From: Candidatus Westeberhardia cardiocondylae
Lineage (GTDB): Bacteria > Pseudomonadota > Gammaproteobacteria > Enterobacterales > Enterobacteriaceae
Direction: 5' to 3'
NCBI GenBank assembly: GCA_024648765.1
Contig: JABYQC010000001.1
Coordinates: forward strand, 124,001 to 188,000
DNA: 64,000 nucleotides
The notes beneath the pieces are model-generated. The model was given only the letters and a program-made list of their open reading frames with translations, searched no databases and had not been told where the DNA came from. The translations under genes were made by a program, and so were the position numbers. Shown in pieces: positions 20,950 to 30,393 of the stretch (its first letter is position 1; every line of letters starts with the position of its first letter).

Positions 20950-22242
20950 ATGATGATAGAGGTGATTACTCCAGATATTGGGGTATCTGTAGCTAAAGTT
21001 GTTGAAATTTTGGTGTGTGTTGGTGATTTTGTCGAAAAGGAACAATCTGTTATTTTAGTTGAAGCAGAAAAAACTTCTATAGAGATACCTTCTCCGTTTT
21101 CTGGTATTGTGAAAGAAATTAAAGTAAATATTGGAGATTCTATTAAAGAAGGATTTTTGCTAATGTTGGTTGAGGAAAAGAGCATTGATGCTTCTTCTAA
21201 AATAGTTGATAGTGTTAAAGAGAGTGTTTCTGATGATGTTTCTTGTTTGCAAAATTCTGCTTCTAAGTATGATGACGCTGTAGTAAAAAATAGTGATGAA
21301 TTTAAAGAAAGCATTGTTTGTTCTGTTGCACATGCTACTCCTAGTGTTCGTAGTTTTGCTAGAGAATTTGGAGTAGATTTAAAAGATGTTCGCGGTACTG
21401 GCAGAAAAGGTCGTATTTTAAAAGAAGATTTAGTGAAATATATTAAAAATGAAATGAAACCTTTGCATTCTGCGCAATATTTAAATGATATTTTTTCTAA
21501 TGTTTTTCCATATTCACGAAAATATTTTGAAAAATTTGGAGATGTTGAAGAGATAGAGTTAAGAAAAGTACAAAAAGTTTCTGGTATGAATTTACATAGA
21601 AATTGGATTACTGTTCCTCATATTACGCAGTTTGATGAAATAGATATTACTGATTTAGAATCTTTCAGGAAAAAAGTAAATTTTGATGAAGTACAGGAGA
21701 TTTCTAATATTAAGATTACTTTATTATCTTTTATTATCAAAGTTGTTGCTATGAGTCTGAAAGAATTTCCTTATTTTAATAGTTCTTTGTCTGGGTGTGG
21801 TACAAAATTGATTTTAAAGAAGTATTTTAATATTGGTATTGCTGTGGATACTAAGCGTGGTTTGTTGGTTCCCGTAATACGGGATGTTATTGAAAAAGGT
21901 ATTATTGATATTTCTTGTGAATTGGTAAATATTGTTGATAGAGCTCGTACTGGAAAATTAAGTATTGCAGATATGCAAGGTGGTTCGTTTACTATATCTA
22001 ATTTGGGAGGATTTGGTTCTGGTGTTTTTTTTACAACTATTATTAATTCTCCTGAAGTTGCCATTTTAGGTGTTTCCATGGCAAAAATTAAACCTGTTTG
22101 GGTTGAAGAAAAATTTGTTCCTAGATTAATTATGCCTGTTTCTTTATCTTATGATCATCGTGTAATTGATGGAGCAGATGGTGTCAAGTTTCTTAGATTT
22201 ATGAGTAAAATTATGTCTGATATTCGGTATTTGATAATGTGA
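20950..22242 (+). CDS. aceF: Dihydrolipoyl acetyltransferase (PDH E2), single lipoyl domain
   Basis: E2 core of pyruvate dehydrogenase; moves the acetyl group to CoA. 430 residues against 630 in E. coli because only one lipoyl domain is present instead of three: Lys41 in [14 protein letters not shown] is the lipoylation site. The peripheral subunit-binding domain is at about 130-165 ([15 protein letters not shown] through [11 protein letters not shown]). The catalytic domain ends with [12 protein letters not shown], with the active His at 403. One lipoyl domain is enough for catalysis in engineered E. coli enzymes, and reductions like this are known in endosymbionts. An alternative ATG one codon later is equally possible. 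Confidence 0.96.
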   Translation: MMIEVITPDIGVSVAKVVEILVCVGDFVEKEQSVILVEAEKTSIEIPSPFSGIVKEIKVNIGDSIKEGFLLMLVEEKSIDASSKIVDSVKESVSDDVSCLQNSASKYDDAVVKNSDEFKESIVCSVAHATPSVRSFAREFGVDLKDVRGTGRKGRILKEDLVKYIKNEMKPLHSAQYLNDIFSNVFPYSRKYFEKFGDVEEIELRKVQKVSGMNLHRNWITVPHITQFDEIDITDLESFRKKVNFDEVQEISNIKITLLSFIIKVVAMSLKEFPYFNSSLSGCGTKLILKKYFNIGIAVDTKRGLLVPVIRDVIEKGIIDISCELVNIVDRARTGKLSIADMQGGSFTISNLGGFGSGVFFTTIINSPEVAILGVSMAKIKPVWVEEKFVPRLIMPVSLSYDHRVIDGADGVKFLRFMSKIMSDIRYLIM

Positions 22243-22337
22243 TAAGTTTGTAAAGAAATATGGTATATTATAATTTGTTGTAATATTTAACTTTTTTATA
22301 GTGTGTATAATGTCATAATGTGTGTTGAGGGAAGACT

Positions 22338-23807
22338 ATGCATGTTCGTCGTATAAAAACTCAAGTTGCAGTAATTGGTTCTGGTCCAGGAGGTTATTCT
22401 GCTGCTTTTCGTTGTTCAGATTTGAATTTGCAAACTGCTCTTGTAGAGCGTTATTCTTCGTTGGGTGGAATATGTTTAAATGTTGGTTGTATTCCTTCGA
22501 AAACTTTATTGCATATTGCTAATATTTTTGAAGAAGTCAATCGATTACATAAGTTGCGTATTATAAAAAATAGATTGGAAATGGATATTAACTATTTAAA
22601 AATGTGGAAAGAGCAAATAGTTTGTAAGTTATCTCAAAATTTACAAAAAATGATGAAATTGCGTCGTGTTAATGTGTTGCATGGAAATGCTAGATTTATT
22701 GATGATAATACTTTAGAAATTTGTAGAAAGAATGTTTCTGGTGGTACTGATAGTAATAGTGATGATAGAATATTTTTAAATTTTGATCATGCTATTATTG
22801 CTGCTGGTTCTAGACCTGTTACATTACCGATGTTTTCTGGTAATGATTCTCGTATATGGAATTCTAGTGATGCTTTGTCTTTAAAATTTATACCAAAAAA
22901 TATGCTTATTGTAGGAGGGGGAGTAATTGGTTTAGAAATTGCTTCTATTTATTACTTATTAGGCTCTAAAATTGATGTTGTAGAAGTATCTAAGAAAATT
23001 ATATCTTTTGTTGATGATGATATTGTGCGTATTTTTACTGATCAAATTCGTGGTTTTTTTAATGTTATGCCAAATACTCAAATTATTTCAGTGGAAAGTA
23101 GGGAAGATGCTGTATATGTAGAAATGAAAAGGGATCATGATATGTTATCTTCAGAAATTATACAAAAGAACTATGATGTAGTATTGGTTGCTGTTGGTAG
23201 AGTACCGAATAAAGAGTTTTTATTACTTGATAATGCTGGAATTATGTTGAATAGTTCTGGGTTTATTTCTGTAGACGAACAAATGTGTACTAATATATCT
23301 CATATTTATGCTGTTGGTGATATGGTTGGTGTTCCCATGTTAGCACACAAAAGTATTTACGAGGGTAGGCTTGCGGCTGAAGTGATTGGTGGAAAAAAGC
23401 ATTTTTTTTCTCCAAAAGTTATTCCATCTATTATATATACTATACCTGAGATAGGGTGGGTAGGTATTACTGAGAAAGAAGCAAAGAAACAGGGTATTGA
23501 TTATGGTGTTTCTTGTTTTCCATGGTTTGCATCTGGAAAAGCTGTTTCTGCGTGTTGTCAGAATGGTATGACTAAGCTTATTTTTGATAAATTTACAAAT
23601 CGTATTATCGGTGGTGCTGTTGTTGGTATTAATTCTAGTGAATTATTAGGAGAAATTACATTAGCTATTGAAATGGGTTGTGATGCTGAAGATATCGCAC
23701 TGACTATGCATGCACATCCTACTTTACATGAGTCTATATCATTGGCTGCAGAATTATTTCAAGGAACTTCTACGGATTTATTAAATACTATTTGTAATAG
23801 TTTATAA
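22338..23807 (+). CDS. lpd: Dihydrolipoamide dehydrogenase (E3)
   Basis: FAD enzyme that reoxidises the lipoyl arm with NAD+ for pyruvate dehydrogenase (and for 2-oxoglutarate dehydrogenase if present elsewhere). 489 residues (E. coli 474). FAD-binding GSGPGGYSAAFRC is at 14-26, the redox-active disulphide GGICLNVGCIPSK has Cys46 and Cys51, the NAD site is in IVGGGVIGLEIAS, and the catalytic His is in AHPTLHES near the end. A Ser/Asp-rich insertion around residue 135 (SGGTDSNSDD) is not in E. coli. Third gene of the ace operon, 95 bases after aceF, followed by a terminator-like hairpin. Confidence 0.97.
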   Translation: MHVRRIKTQVAVIGSGPGGYSAAFRCSDLNLQTALVERYSSLGGICLNVGCIPSKTLLHIANIFEEVNRLHKLRIIKNRLEMDINYLKMWKEQIVCKLSQNLQKMMKLRRVNVLHGNARFIDDNTLEICRKNVSGGTDSNSDDRIFLNFDHAIIAAGSRPVTLPMFSGNDSRIWNSSDALSLKFIPKNMLIVGGGVIGLEIASIYYLLGSKIDVVEVSKKIISFVDDDIVRIFTDQIRGFFNVMPNTQIISVESREDAVYVEMKRDHDMLSSEIIQKNYDVVLVAVGRVPNKEFLLLDNAGIMLNSSGFISVDEQMCTNISHIYAVGDMVGVPMLAHKSIYEGRLAAEVIGGKKHFFSPKVIPSIIYTIPEIGWVGITEKEAKKQGIDYGVSCFPWFASGKAVSACCQNGMTKLIFDKFTNRIIGGAVVGINSSELLGEITLAIEMGCDAEDIALTMHAHPTLHESISLAAELFQGTSTDLLNTICNSL

Positions 23808-23810
23808 ATA

Positions 23811-23826
23811 TATTTTTCGAAATAAT
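23811..23826 (+). terminator. UUCG-capped hairpin just after lpd
   Basis: TATTT, loop TTCG, AAATA immediately after the lpd stop, followed by T-rich sequence. The stem is short (5 bp, all A-T), but the UUCG tetraloop and position suggest the terminator of aceE-aceF-lpd before the convergent erpA. Confidence 0.4.
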
Positions 23827-23909
23827 TTTGTTTGTTTTTTGTAAGTTTTTTTATTTTTTATGGTATATTGATGTGCAATGTATACATTATAGAGAATATT
23901 ATGGTAATT

Positions 23910-24256
23910 TTAGTAAATACTGAAAGAATCACCACAACTACAAGTGTTTTTTGCGTTAGGATTTTTTATTGCGAATCGAGAGCCTTCTAAGTTTTCTATA
24001 TAATCGATTGTGCTGCCTATTAAATATTGTAGACTTATAGAGTCAATAATGATAGTGATTTCTTTTTTTTTATAAGTGTGTCTTTTTTAAAAGTTTTTTT
24101 ATCCATGATGAATTTATATTGGAATCCATTACATCCGCCTCCTATAATATAAATTCTAAAATTTTTTGGTGTTTTTTCTTTAGAAGTTATATGTTGAATT
24201 TTTTTAATTGCAGATTTTGTAATATTTACTATGGTATGTGGAGTGTTATTTTTCAT
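23910..24256 (-). CDS. erpA: Iron-sulfur cluster insertion protein ErpA, split by a frameshift in an A9 tract
   Basis: A-type carrier that delivers Fe-S clusters to client enzymes such as IspG and IspH. The first frame from 24256 has [31 protein letters not shown] (first cluster Cys) and then runs out. After a 9-A tract (T9 on + at 24063-24071) another frame continues with [36 protein letters not shown] and a stop at 23910, including the two C-terminal cluster Cys. One extra A (or two fewer) gives 115 residues, against 114 in E. coli. All three cysteines survive, so the gene was functional until very recently or still is through slippage. Convergent with lpd. Confidence 0.85.
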
Positions 24257-24478
24257 GTTTATGGTTTATATAGTTTTTGAATGTGTATAAAATTTTAGGA
24301 TGTTACATTATATAGTGAATTTATAGAATGTAAAAGAAATATTTTATTTTTTGTTATATCTTGTGATAGCTATTTGTATGTTTTAATTATTATTGCGTGA
24401 GTTTGGATAATATTTGCATATGTTTTGTATTTATTGAGGTATATTATATATTGTGTATGTTGATTATTTTGATATGAT

Positions 24479-25051
24479 TTATATTTTTTGTTTTGTATGT
24501 TTTTGTATTATTTTTCCTAAATATGGTAGATTTCTATGATATTGTGCGTAGTCAATGCCATATCCTACTACGAAAATATCTGGTATTTTGAATCCTATCC
24601 ATTTGGAGAATATTTTGAATTTTCTGTTTTTTTTTTTTTCTAATAATGTACAAATTGACAAAGATTTTGGTTGATGTAATAGAAGCATATTTTGTATATT
24701 ATATAAAGTATTTCCAGAATCTATAATATCTTCTATAATTAATACGTGTTTTTTATGAATGTTTTCTTCGATGTTTTTTATAATTTTTATTTTGTTTTTT
24801 GTTTTAATATTATTTCCATAGCTTGAAATTATTATAAAATCTATTTTGTGTGGAAAGGTAATTGTTCTGCATAAATCTGCTATGAACATAAATGATCCTT
24901 TAAGCAGCCCAACTAATACTATTGTATTATTTTTTGCATGATAATATTTATTGATGGATTTTCCTAATTCTTGTATTCGGATAGCTATTTTTTTTTTGGA
25001 AAGTAGAGTTTTTATATTATATTGTTTTATGATATTCATGTTGTATAACAT
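24479..25051 (-). CDS. hpt: Hypoxanthine phosphoribosyltransferase
   Basis: Purine salvage enzyme forming IMP (and GMP) from free bases and PRPP. Up to 190 residues (E. coli 178). VLVGLLKGSFMFIADL is the N-terminal core and the PRPP-binding signature VLIIEDIIDSGNT is clear, followed by SICTLLEKK and the end IPDIFVVGYGIDYAQYHRNLPYLGKI. A later in-frame ATG at 25039 gives 186 residues and is also possible. It feeds IMP to GuaB, GuaA and Gmk encoded nearby, which may let the cell use host purines. Confidence 0.95.
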   Translation of the reverse strand: MLYNMNIIKQYNIKTLLSKKKIAIRIQELGKSINKYYHAKNNTIVLVGLLKGSFMFIADLCRTITFPHKIDFIIISSYGNNIKTKNKIKIIKNIEENIHKKHVLIIEDIIDSGNTLYNIQNMLLLHQPKSLSICTLLEKKKNRKFKIFSKWIGFKIPDIFVVGYGIDYAQYHRNLPYLGKIIQKHTKQKI

Positions 25052-25793
25052 TATATGTATTAGATATATTGGTATATTTTATATTGTTATGTTGAAGAAT
25101 ATTTTATCATGAAGATAGTATTGAGCATATTATATATTGATAAAGATTTGTATAAATAATGGATTTTTAAAGGTAGTATTTATTTGAGTAATTTTGTGAC
25201 AAGTACATTAAACGTGATTATATGTATAATTTTCAATGTTTTATATGATTTTACATAATCTTATGTTGTATTAATATATCATATATTTATTTTTGATATA
25301 TATTGACATAATTTTTTGTATACAAAGATGGTATGAGAGTGGTGTATAATGGCTTTTGTGTGTGTATTTGTGTGATTTTTTGTATGTGTAAATGTTAGTG
25401 TTTATTTTTTATATTTTATTGGTATATTATTTGTATTGGTGTTGTTTTTTAATAATTTTATTTATTATTTTTGTTTATGTATATGGTTTATAATATTATT
25501 TTTTACATGGTTAAAAATATATGTTGATATTTTATGAATAAGTAAAAAATATATTTTTATATATGTATTCGAATATATTGTTAATGTGTGTTGATTTTTT
25601 GTTTTGTATATTTGTTGCAAAAATATTAATATGTTCATAAAATTTTTTTTGTATTGTTGTTTTGTATATTTTGTATAGTATGTTATTAAGGATTTCAGTA
25701 GTATTATCAAGAGTATGTAATTTTTGTGTGTATTATATTTTGGTGTTTTATGGTTTTTTGTGTTTTATATGATGTTTTATTTATGGTGATAAT
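25052..25793. other. Divergent intergenic region hpt/pfkA, nothing recognised
   Basis: About 740 bases. A minus-strand open stretch (25465-25710) has no family resemblance and the composition expected from non-coding DNA here. Promoters for hpt and pfkA must be inside, but no motif is distinctive. Confidence 0.55.
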
Positions 25794-26756
25794 ATGATTA
25801 AAAAAATTGGTGTATTGACGAGTGGGGGGGATTCTCCTGGGATGAATGCAGCCATACGTGGTGTTGTGCGCTCTGGGATTTCTATAGGATGGGAAGTTTT
25901 TGGTGTATATGATGGTTATTTAGGTTTGTTTAAAAATAAGATGATAAAATTGGATAGGTATAGTGTTTCGGATGTAATTAATAGAGGGGGTACTTTTTTG
26001 GGATCTGCAAGATTTCCCGAATTTCAAAATGAAAATATTCGTAAAATTGGTATTCAAAATATGGTAAATCGTGGCATTGATGCTTTAGTAGTAATTGGGG
26101 GAGATGGATCTTATATAGGTGCTAAACTTTTAACTGATATGGGTATGCCTTGCATTAGTTTGCCAGGAACTATTGATAATGATGTTGCTGGAACAGATTA
26201 CAGTATTGGTTATTTTACTGCTTTAGATACTGTTGTTGAAGCTATAGATAGATTACGAGATACTTCTAGTTCACATCAAAGAATTTCTATTGTCGAGGTT
26301 ATGGGTCGTGGTTGTGGGGATTTAACTATGGCTGCAGCTATTGCTGGAGGATGCGAATTTATTGTATTGCCTGAGATGAAATTTAGAGCGGAAGATTTAG
26401 TGTATGAAATTCATGCTGGTATTGCTAAGGGAAAAAAACATGCTATTGTGAGTATTACTGAGCGCATTTGTGATGTCAATTATTTAGCGAAATATATTGA
26501 GAAAGAAACTGGACGTGAAACTCGTGCGACAATATTGGGTCATATTCAAAGAGGTGGAAGTCCTGTTGCATATGATCGTATTTTGGCTTCTCGTATGGGA
26601 GCATATTCAGTAGAGTTATTATCATTGGGATGTCAAGGGCATTGTGTTGGTGTACGTAATGATAAATTAGTACATCATGATATTATGGATGCTCTTCAGA
26701 AAATGAAGCGTCCATTTTGTAAAGAATTGTTGAGAACAGCAAAGAGATTGTTTTAA
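25794..26756 (+). CDS. pfkA: 6-phosphofructokinase I
   Basis: Commits fructose 6-phosphate to glycolysis with ATP. 320 residues, identical in length to E. coli PfkA. ATP-binding [14 protein letters not shown] is at 10-23, GGDGSYIGA follows, the catalytic segment [14 protein letters not shown] carries the active Asp, and substrate loops [10 protein letters not shown] and [14 protein letters not shown] are intact. In E. coli pfkA lies a few genes from tpiA; here tpiA is about 30 kb away and pfkA sits next to hslU, so the region was compacted and rearranged. Confidence 0.97.
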   Translation: MIKKIGVLTSGGDSPGMNAAIRGVVRSGISIGWEVFGVYDGYLGLFKNKMIKLDRYSVSDVINRGGTFLGSARFPEFQNENIRKIGIQNMVNRGIDALVVIGGDGSYIGAKLLTDMGMPCISLPGTIDNDVAGTDYSIGYFTALDTVVEAIDRLRDTSSSHQRISIVEVMGRGCGDLTMAAAIAGGCEFIVLPEMKFRAEDLVYEIHAGIAKGKKHAIVSITERICDVNYLAKYIEKETGRETRATILGHIQRGGSPVAYDRILASRMGAYSVELLSLGCQGHCVGVRNDKLVHHDIMDALQKMKRPFCKELLRTAKRLF

Positions 26757-26887
26757 GTTTTTTTGTGTTTGTGTTTTTGTATATGTTAATATAAAGCATA
26801 GGATATTTTTGTGGAAATATCTTGGGTAATATTGAATAAAGATAATATTTTATATTAATTATTTTGATGAGATTGTATATCTTGTAT

Positions 26888-28225
26888 TTATAGTATGAAA
26901 CGGCTTAGGTCTTCGTCTGATATAAAATCGTCTAAATGTTTTTTTACATAATTTGAATTAATAGATAGTGTTTTTCCTTTCCATTCGCTGGCATCATAAG
27001 AAATTTCTTGCATAAGTTTTTCTAAAATTGTATGTAAACGACGAGCTCCTATGTTTTCTGTTTTTTCATTGGCTTTCCATGCAGCTTTGGCAATGTTTTT
27101 TATGCTATTTTTTGTAAAGTTTATATGTACACCTTCTGTTTGCATGAGAGCTATGTATTGTCTGGTAAGAGCTGCATTTGGTTCTGTTAATATTTTTTCA
27201 AAATCTTGTGTTGTTAATGCTTTGAGTTCTACGCGTATTGGTAATCTTCCTTGTAATTCTGGAATGAGATCTGATGGGTTTGAGAGTTGAAAGGCACCAG
27301 AAGCAATGAATAAAATATGGTCTGTTTTTACTGCTCCATGTTTTGTAGAAACTACACAGCCTTCTACTAGAGGAAGAAGGTCTCTTTGTACTCCTTCTCT
27401 TGATATATCTGGAGTAGAAATTTCTCCTTTTCTACAAATTTTATCTATTTCATCAATAAACACGATTCCGTGTTGTTCGACAAATTCTATTGCTTTCTCT
27501 TTTAAATCTTCTGGGTTTAATAATTTTGCTGCTTCTTCTTCTATGAGAAGTTTCATAGCTTCTTTTATTTTTAATTTTCTTAGTTTTTGTTTTTGTCCTG
27601 CTAAATTTTTAAAAATTGACTGCAATTGGTTTGTCATTTCTTCCATTCCAGGTAACGCCATAATTTCGACATCCATAGGTGTTGCAGAGAGATGTATTTC
27701 TATTTCTTTTTCATTGAGTTCTCCGGATTTTAGTTTTTTTCTAAAATTTTCTTTGTTAGTATTAGCGAATTGGTTATGTTCTTTAACAAGTTGTCCCCAG
27801 TGGTTTTTGTTGTTTGACAAGAGAACATTTAATATTCTTTCTTCTGCTAATTCTTTTGCGCGAATAGAATTTTTTTTGATGGCTTGTAAACGAACCATTT
27901 TTACCGCTGTATCGGTAAGATCTCTAATAATAGAATCTACTTCTTTACCTACATATCCAACTTCTGTAAATTTTGTGGCTTCTACTTTAATAAATGGTGC
28001 GTTTACCAATTTTGCTAATCTTCTGGCGATTTCTGTTTTTCCCACTCCAGTTGGTCCAATCATAAGAATGTTTTTTGGGGTGATTTCATGTCGTAGTATG
28101 TTATTTAGTTGTGAACGTCTCCATCTATTTCTTAATGCGATAGCTACTGCTTTTTTGGCATTTTCTTGCCCAATAATATAATTGTTAAGTTCATTAACTA
28201 TTTCTCTGGGGGTCATTTCAGACAT
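26888..28225 (-). CDS. hslU: ATP-dependent protease ATPase subunit HslU
   Basis: AAA+ unfoldase that feeds substrates to the HslV peptidase. I chose the ATG at 28225 ([10 protein letters not shown], the exact family start), giving 445 residues (E. coli 443); further upstream sequence overlaps hslV. Walker A is GPTGVGKTE, the I-domain carries the long Lys/Glu-rich insertion, Walker B is [11 protein letters not shown], and the end DEDLSRFIL, which docks into HslV, is conserved. The frame begins 4 bases after the hslV stop, so the two are translated together. One of the best conserved genes here. Confidence 0.97.
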   Translation of the reverse strand: MSEMTPREIVNELNNYIIGQENAKKAVAIALRNRWRRSQLNNILRHEITPKNILMIGPTGVGKTEIARRLAKLVNAPFIKVEATKFTEVGYVGKEVDSIIRDLTDTAVKMVRLQAIKKNSIRAKELAEERILNVLLSNNKNHWGQLVKEHNQFANTNKENFRKKLKSGELNEKEIEIHLSATPMDVEIMALPGMEEMTNQLQSIFKNLAGQKQKLRKLKIKEAMKLLIEEEAAKLLNPEDLKEKAIEFVEQHGIVFIDEIDKICRKGEISTPDISREGVQRDLLPLVEGCVVSTKHGAVKTDHILFIASGAFQLSNPSDLIPELQGRLPIRVELKALTTQDFEKILTEPNAALTRQYIALMQTEGVHINFTKNSIKNIAKAAWKANEKTENIGARRLHTILEKLMQEISYDASEWKGKTLSINSNYVKKHLDDFISDEDLSRFIL

Positions 28226-28229
28226 TTTA

Positions 28230-28766
28230 TTATCCTTGTTGTTTTGGTATGATTTCTTCAATAGTGTATGAATGATTTGTGTATATGCAAATATCACTGG
28301 CTATTTTTAATGATTTTTTAACAATTGTTTTGGCGTTTAATATTGTATTTTCTAATAGTGCTTTTGCTGCAGATTGTGCATATGGACCGCCAGATCCTAT
28401 TCCAATAAGGTCATTTTCTGGTTGTATGACATCTCCATTTCCTGTTATCATGAGAGAATTTTTTTTGTCTGCTACTGCTAGTATTGCTTCTAATCTTCTG
28501 AGTATTCGATCGGTTCTCCAATTTTTTGCAAGTTCTACGGAAGCTTTTATTAAGTGACCTTGGTATATTTCTAATTTTTGCTCAAATAATTCAAATAAAG
28601 TAAAAGCATCAGCAGTACTTCCAGCAAATCCAATAATAATGGTGTTATTGTATAATTTACGTATTTTTCGCACATTGCTTTTCATAATAGTGTTTCCTAA
28701 TGTGGCTTGTCCGTCGCCACCTATAACTACATGTCCGTTTCTTCTTACGCTTACAATGGTTGTCAC
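28230..28766 (-). CDS. hslV: ATP-dependent protease peptidase subunit HslV, GTG start
   Basis: Proteasome-like threonine peptidase of the HslUV complex. The GTG at 28766 is the start because it places Thr at position 2 ([10 protein letters not shown]), and HslV needs that Thr exposed after Met removal as its nucleophile. A Shine-Dalgarno AGAGG lies 6 bases upstream. This gives 178 residues (E. coli 176). Landmarks are [63 protein letters not shown] start farther upstream would bury the nucleophile and should not be annotated. ftsN, normally upstream, is missing. Confidence 0.96.
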   Translation of the reverse strand: MTTIVSVRRNGHVVIGGDGQATLGNTIMKSNVRKIRKLYNNTIIIGFAGSTADAFTLFELFEQKLEIYQGHLIKASVELAKNWRTDRILRRLEAILAVADKKNSLMITGNGDVIQPENDLIGIGSGGPYAQSAAKALLENTILNAKTIVKKSLKIASDICIYTNHSYTIEEIIPKQQG

Positions 28767-28772
28767 ACATAA

Positions 28773-28777
28773 CCTCT
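28773..28777 (-). promoter_or_regulatory. Ribosome binding site that fixes the hslV GTG start
   Basis: AGAGG on the minus strand, separated by six bases (TTATGT) from the GTG at 28766. It supports the GTG start over the in-frame ATG at 28787. Confidence 0.6.
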
Positions 28778-28787
28778 TTTGTATCAA

Positions 28788-29923
28788 ATATTGTTTAGAT
28801 AGAAATTTTGTATTAAATAATGAATTTTGGTTTATAAATGTTAGTTTTTTATATATTACATATATTGTATATAGGGTTTTTTAAATGAATTTGTATATAT
28901 TTATGAAGAATTTTATATTTTAATATATTTTTGTGTATTGAAAATTATTTATAGATATAATATAGAAAATATGTTATTTGTTTTAAGGAATTATTGTAAG
29001 TTTTTTTATATATTTAGATTTATGGTTTGTGCATGTTATTTTATATATTTGAATTTCTTTATACAAAAGGAAAAATAAATTTATCATATATATAAATATT
29101 ATAGCATGATTTTTTAAGTTTTCATTATTTTTTTGAAATTTCCATATTTTTAATTATAAATGTTAAGGTTTTGTATTAGATAGTATATATTTTTAACATT
29201 TGATATATTAATTGTATGCTATACAATATGTATGAACGGATTATGTATTATACATATAATTATTTATATAGAATGTTTTTACATTTTATTAAATATGTTT
29301 GATGTTGTGAAATGTTTTTTGATTTTACAGTATTTTATTGGTAGTAAATTTTTTATTTTTCCAATTTTTTTGCATGTGTGATATATTGTATGTGTTTTTT
29401 GTGTGTATGATAGTTGTGCATAATTATGATGTGTATTGGATATTATATTTATGTGATGTATTATACGATATGTTTTTAGTTTTTTAGTTTTTGTAAGATT
29501 GTTGTTTCATATAACATATTATATGAATGTTAGGATTATGAAATAATATTGAATATTGTATATGATATTGTGATTTTTATTGTTTTATCAGGGTGATAGG
29601 TTTTATGTACAAGAGTTATATGGGATTTGTAAAAATTTATTTTATGTATTGTAGATTTTATGTTATTTGTTCGTTATGATATCAAGAGGTTTTGTAATAT
29701 GTTTAGTTGTTTTTTCGATATATATTTGTTAATTTGGCATATTGGTATTTTTTAAAATATTATTTTTATATTGATATGTTGTATGTTGTATTGATTTTTA
29801 TGTTTTGTTTAGTATTAAAGGGTTTTTTGTTAAAATGTTTTGTTATATTGATTGATTATTATATAAAATATGGTGTGATTGTTATAACTATTAGAAATAT
29901 TATTATAAATTATTGGTATAATT
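28788..29923. other. 1.1 kb divergent intergenic region hslV/rpmE
   Basis: In E. coli ftsN, cytR and priA lie between hslV and rpmE. I looked for PriA and FtsN landmarks on the minus strand and found none. A plus-strand open stretch (29707-29952) running into rpmE is hydrophobic in the way random T-rich frames are. No clear heat-shock promoter was found upstream of hslV. Confidence 0.55.
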
Positions 29924-30130
29924 ATGAAAAAAAATATTCATCCAAAATATAACAATATTTGTGCTAGATGTTCATGTGGTAATATTGTAAATATTTTTTC
30001 TACTTTGAGTACTGATATACATGTGGATGTGTGTAATGTTTGTCATCCTTTTTATACAGGAAAACAGAGGGTATTGGATAGTAGTGGTCGTGTGCAAAAG
30101 TTTCGTAAACATTTTTCTTTTATTAAATAA
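29924..30130 (+). CDS. rpmE: 50S ribosomal protein L31
   Basis: Small zinc-binding protein of the large ribosomal subunit. 68 residues (E. coli 70). The start MKKNIHPKY is typical; the zinc ligands Cys16, Cys18, Cys37 and Cys40 are at the same positions as in E. coli (CSCG and CNVC), so this is the zinc-containing form. FYTGKQRVLDSSGRVQKFRKHF completes the family pattern. Single gene. Confidence 0.96.
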   Translation: MKKNIHPKYNNICARCSCGNIVNIFSTLSTDIHVDVCNVCHPFYTGKQRVLDSSGRVQKFRKHFSFIK

Positions 30131-30393
30131 TTATATATTTGTGTTGAATTATTAATATTTTTGGAAAATATTGTGAAAGTTATTTTTATATAAATATGTT
30201 TTAGTAAAATTTTTGATTATATTGTTGCATGGTTTTTGTGGTTGCCATTTGTATTATGGGATTTTATAGAAATATACTTATGTAAGTTTTGTGATGTTGT
30301 GCGTTAAGAATGTTCATTTTGTAGTTGATATAGTTTGTAGATTATATTTAGTAAGAGAGATATTTTTAAAATTTTTATTTTATTAAATAACAT

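Noticed and set aside
25465-25710. 81-codon minus-strand frame between hpt and pfkA
   Set aside because: Composition is what random minus-strand frames give here (Lys, Ile, Asn, Thr, Tyr), with no start signal and no family resemblance.
26802-26821. Hairpin GATATTT/AAATATC between pfkA and hslU as a bidirectional terminator
   Set aside because: The stem is AT-only with no T-run on either side; such inverted repeats are frequent by chance in this DNA.
29707-29952. Hydrophobic 81-codon plus-strand frame before rpmE
   Set aside because: It overlaps the rpmE start, and T-rich random sequence yields Phe/Leu/Ile/Tyr-rich frames throughout this window.
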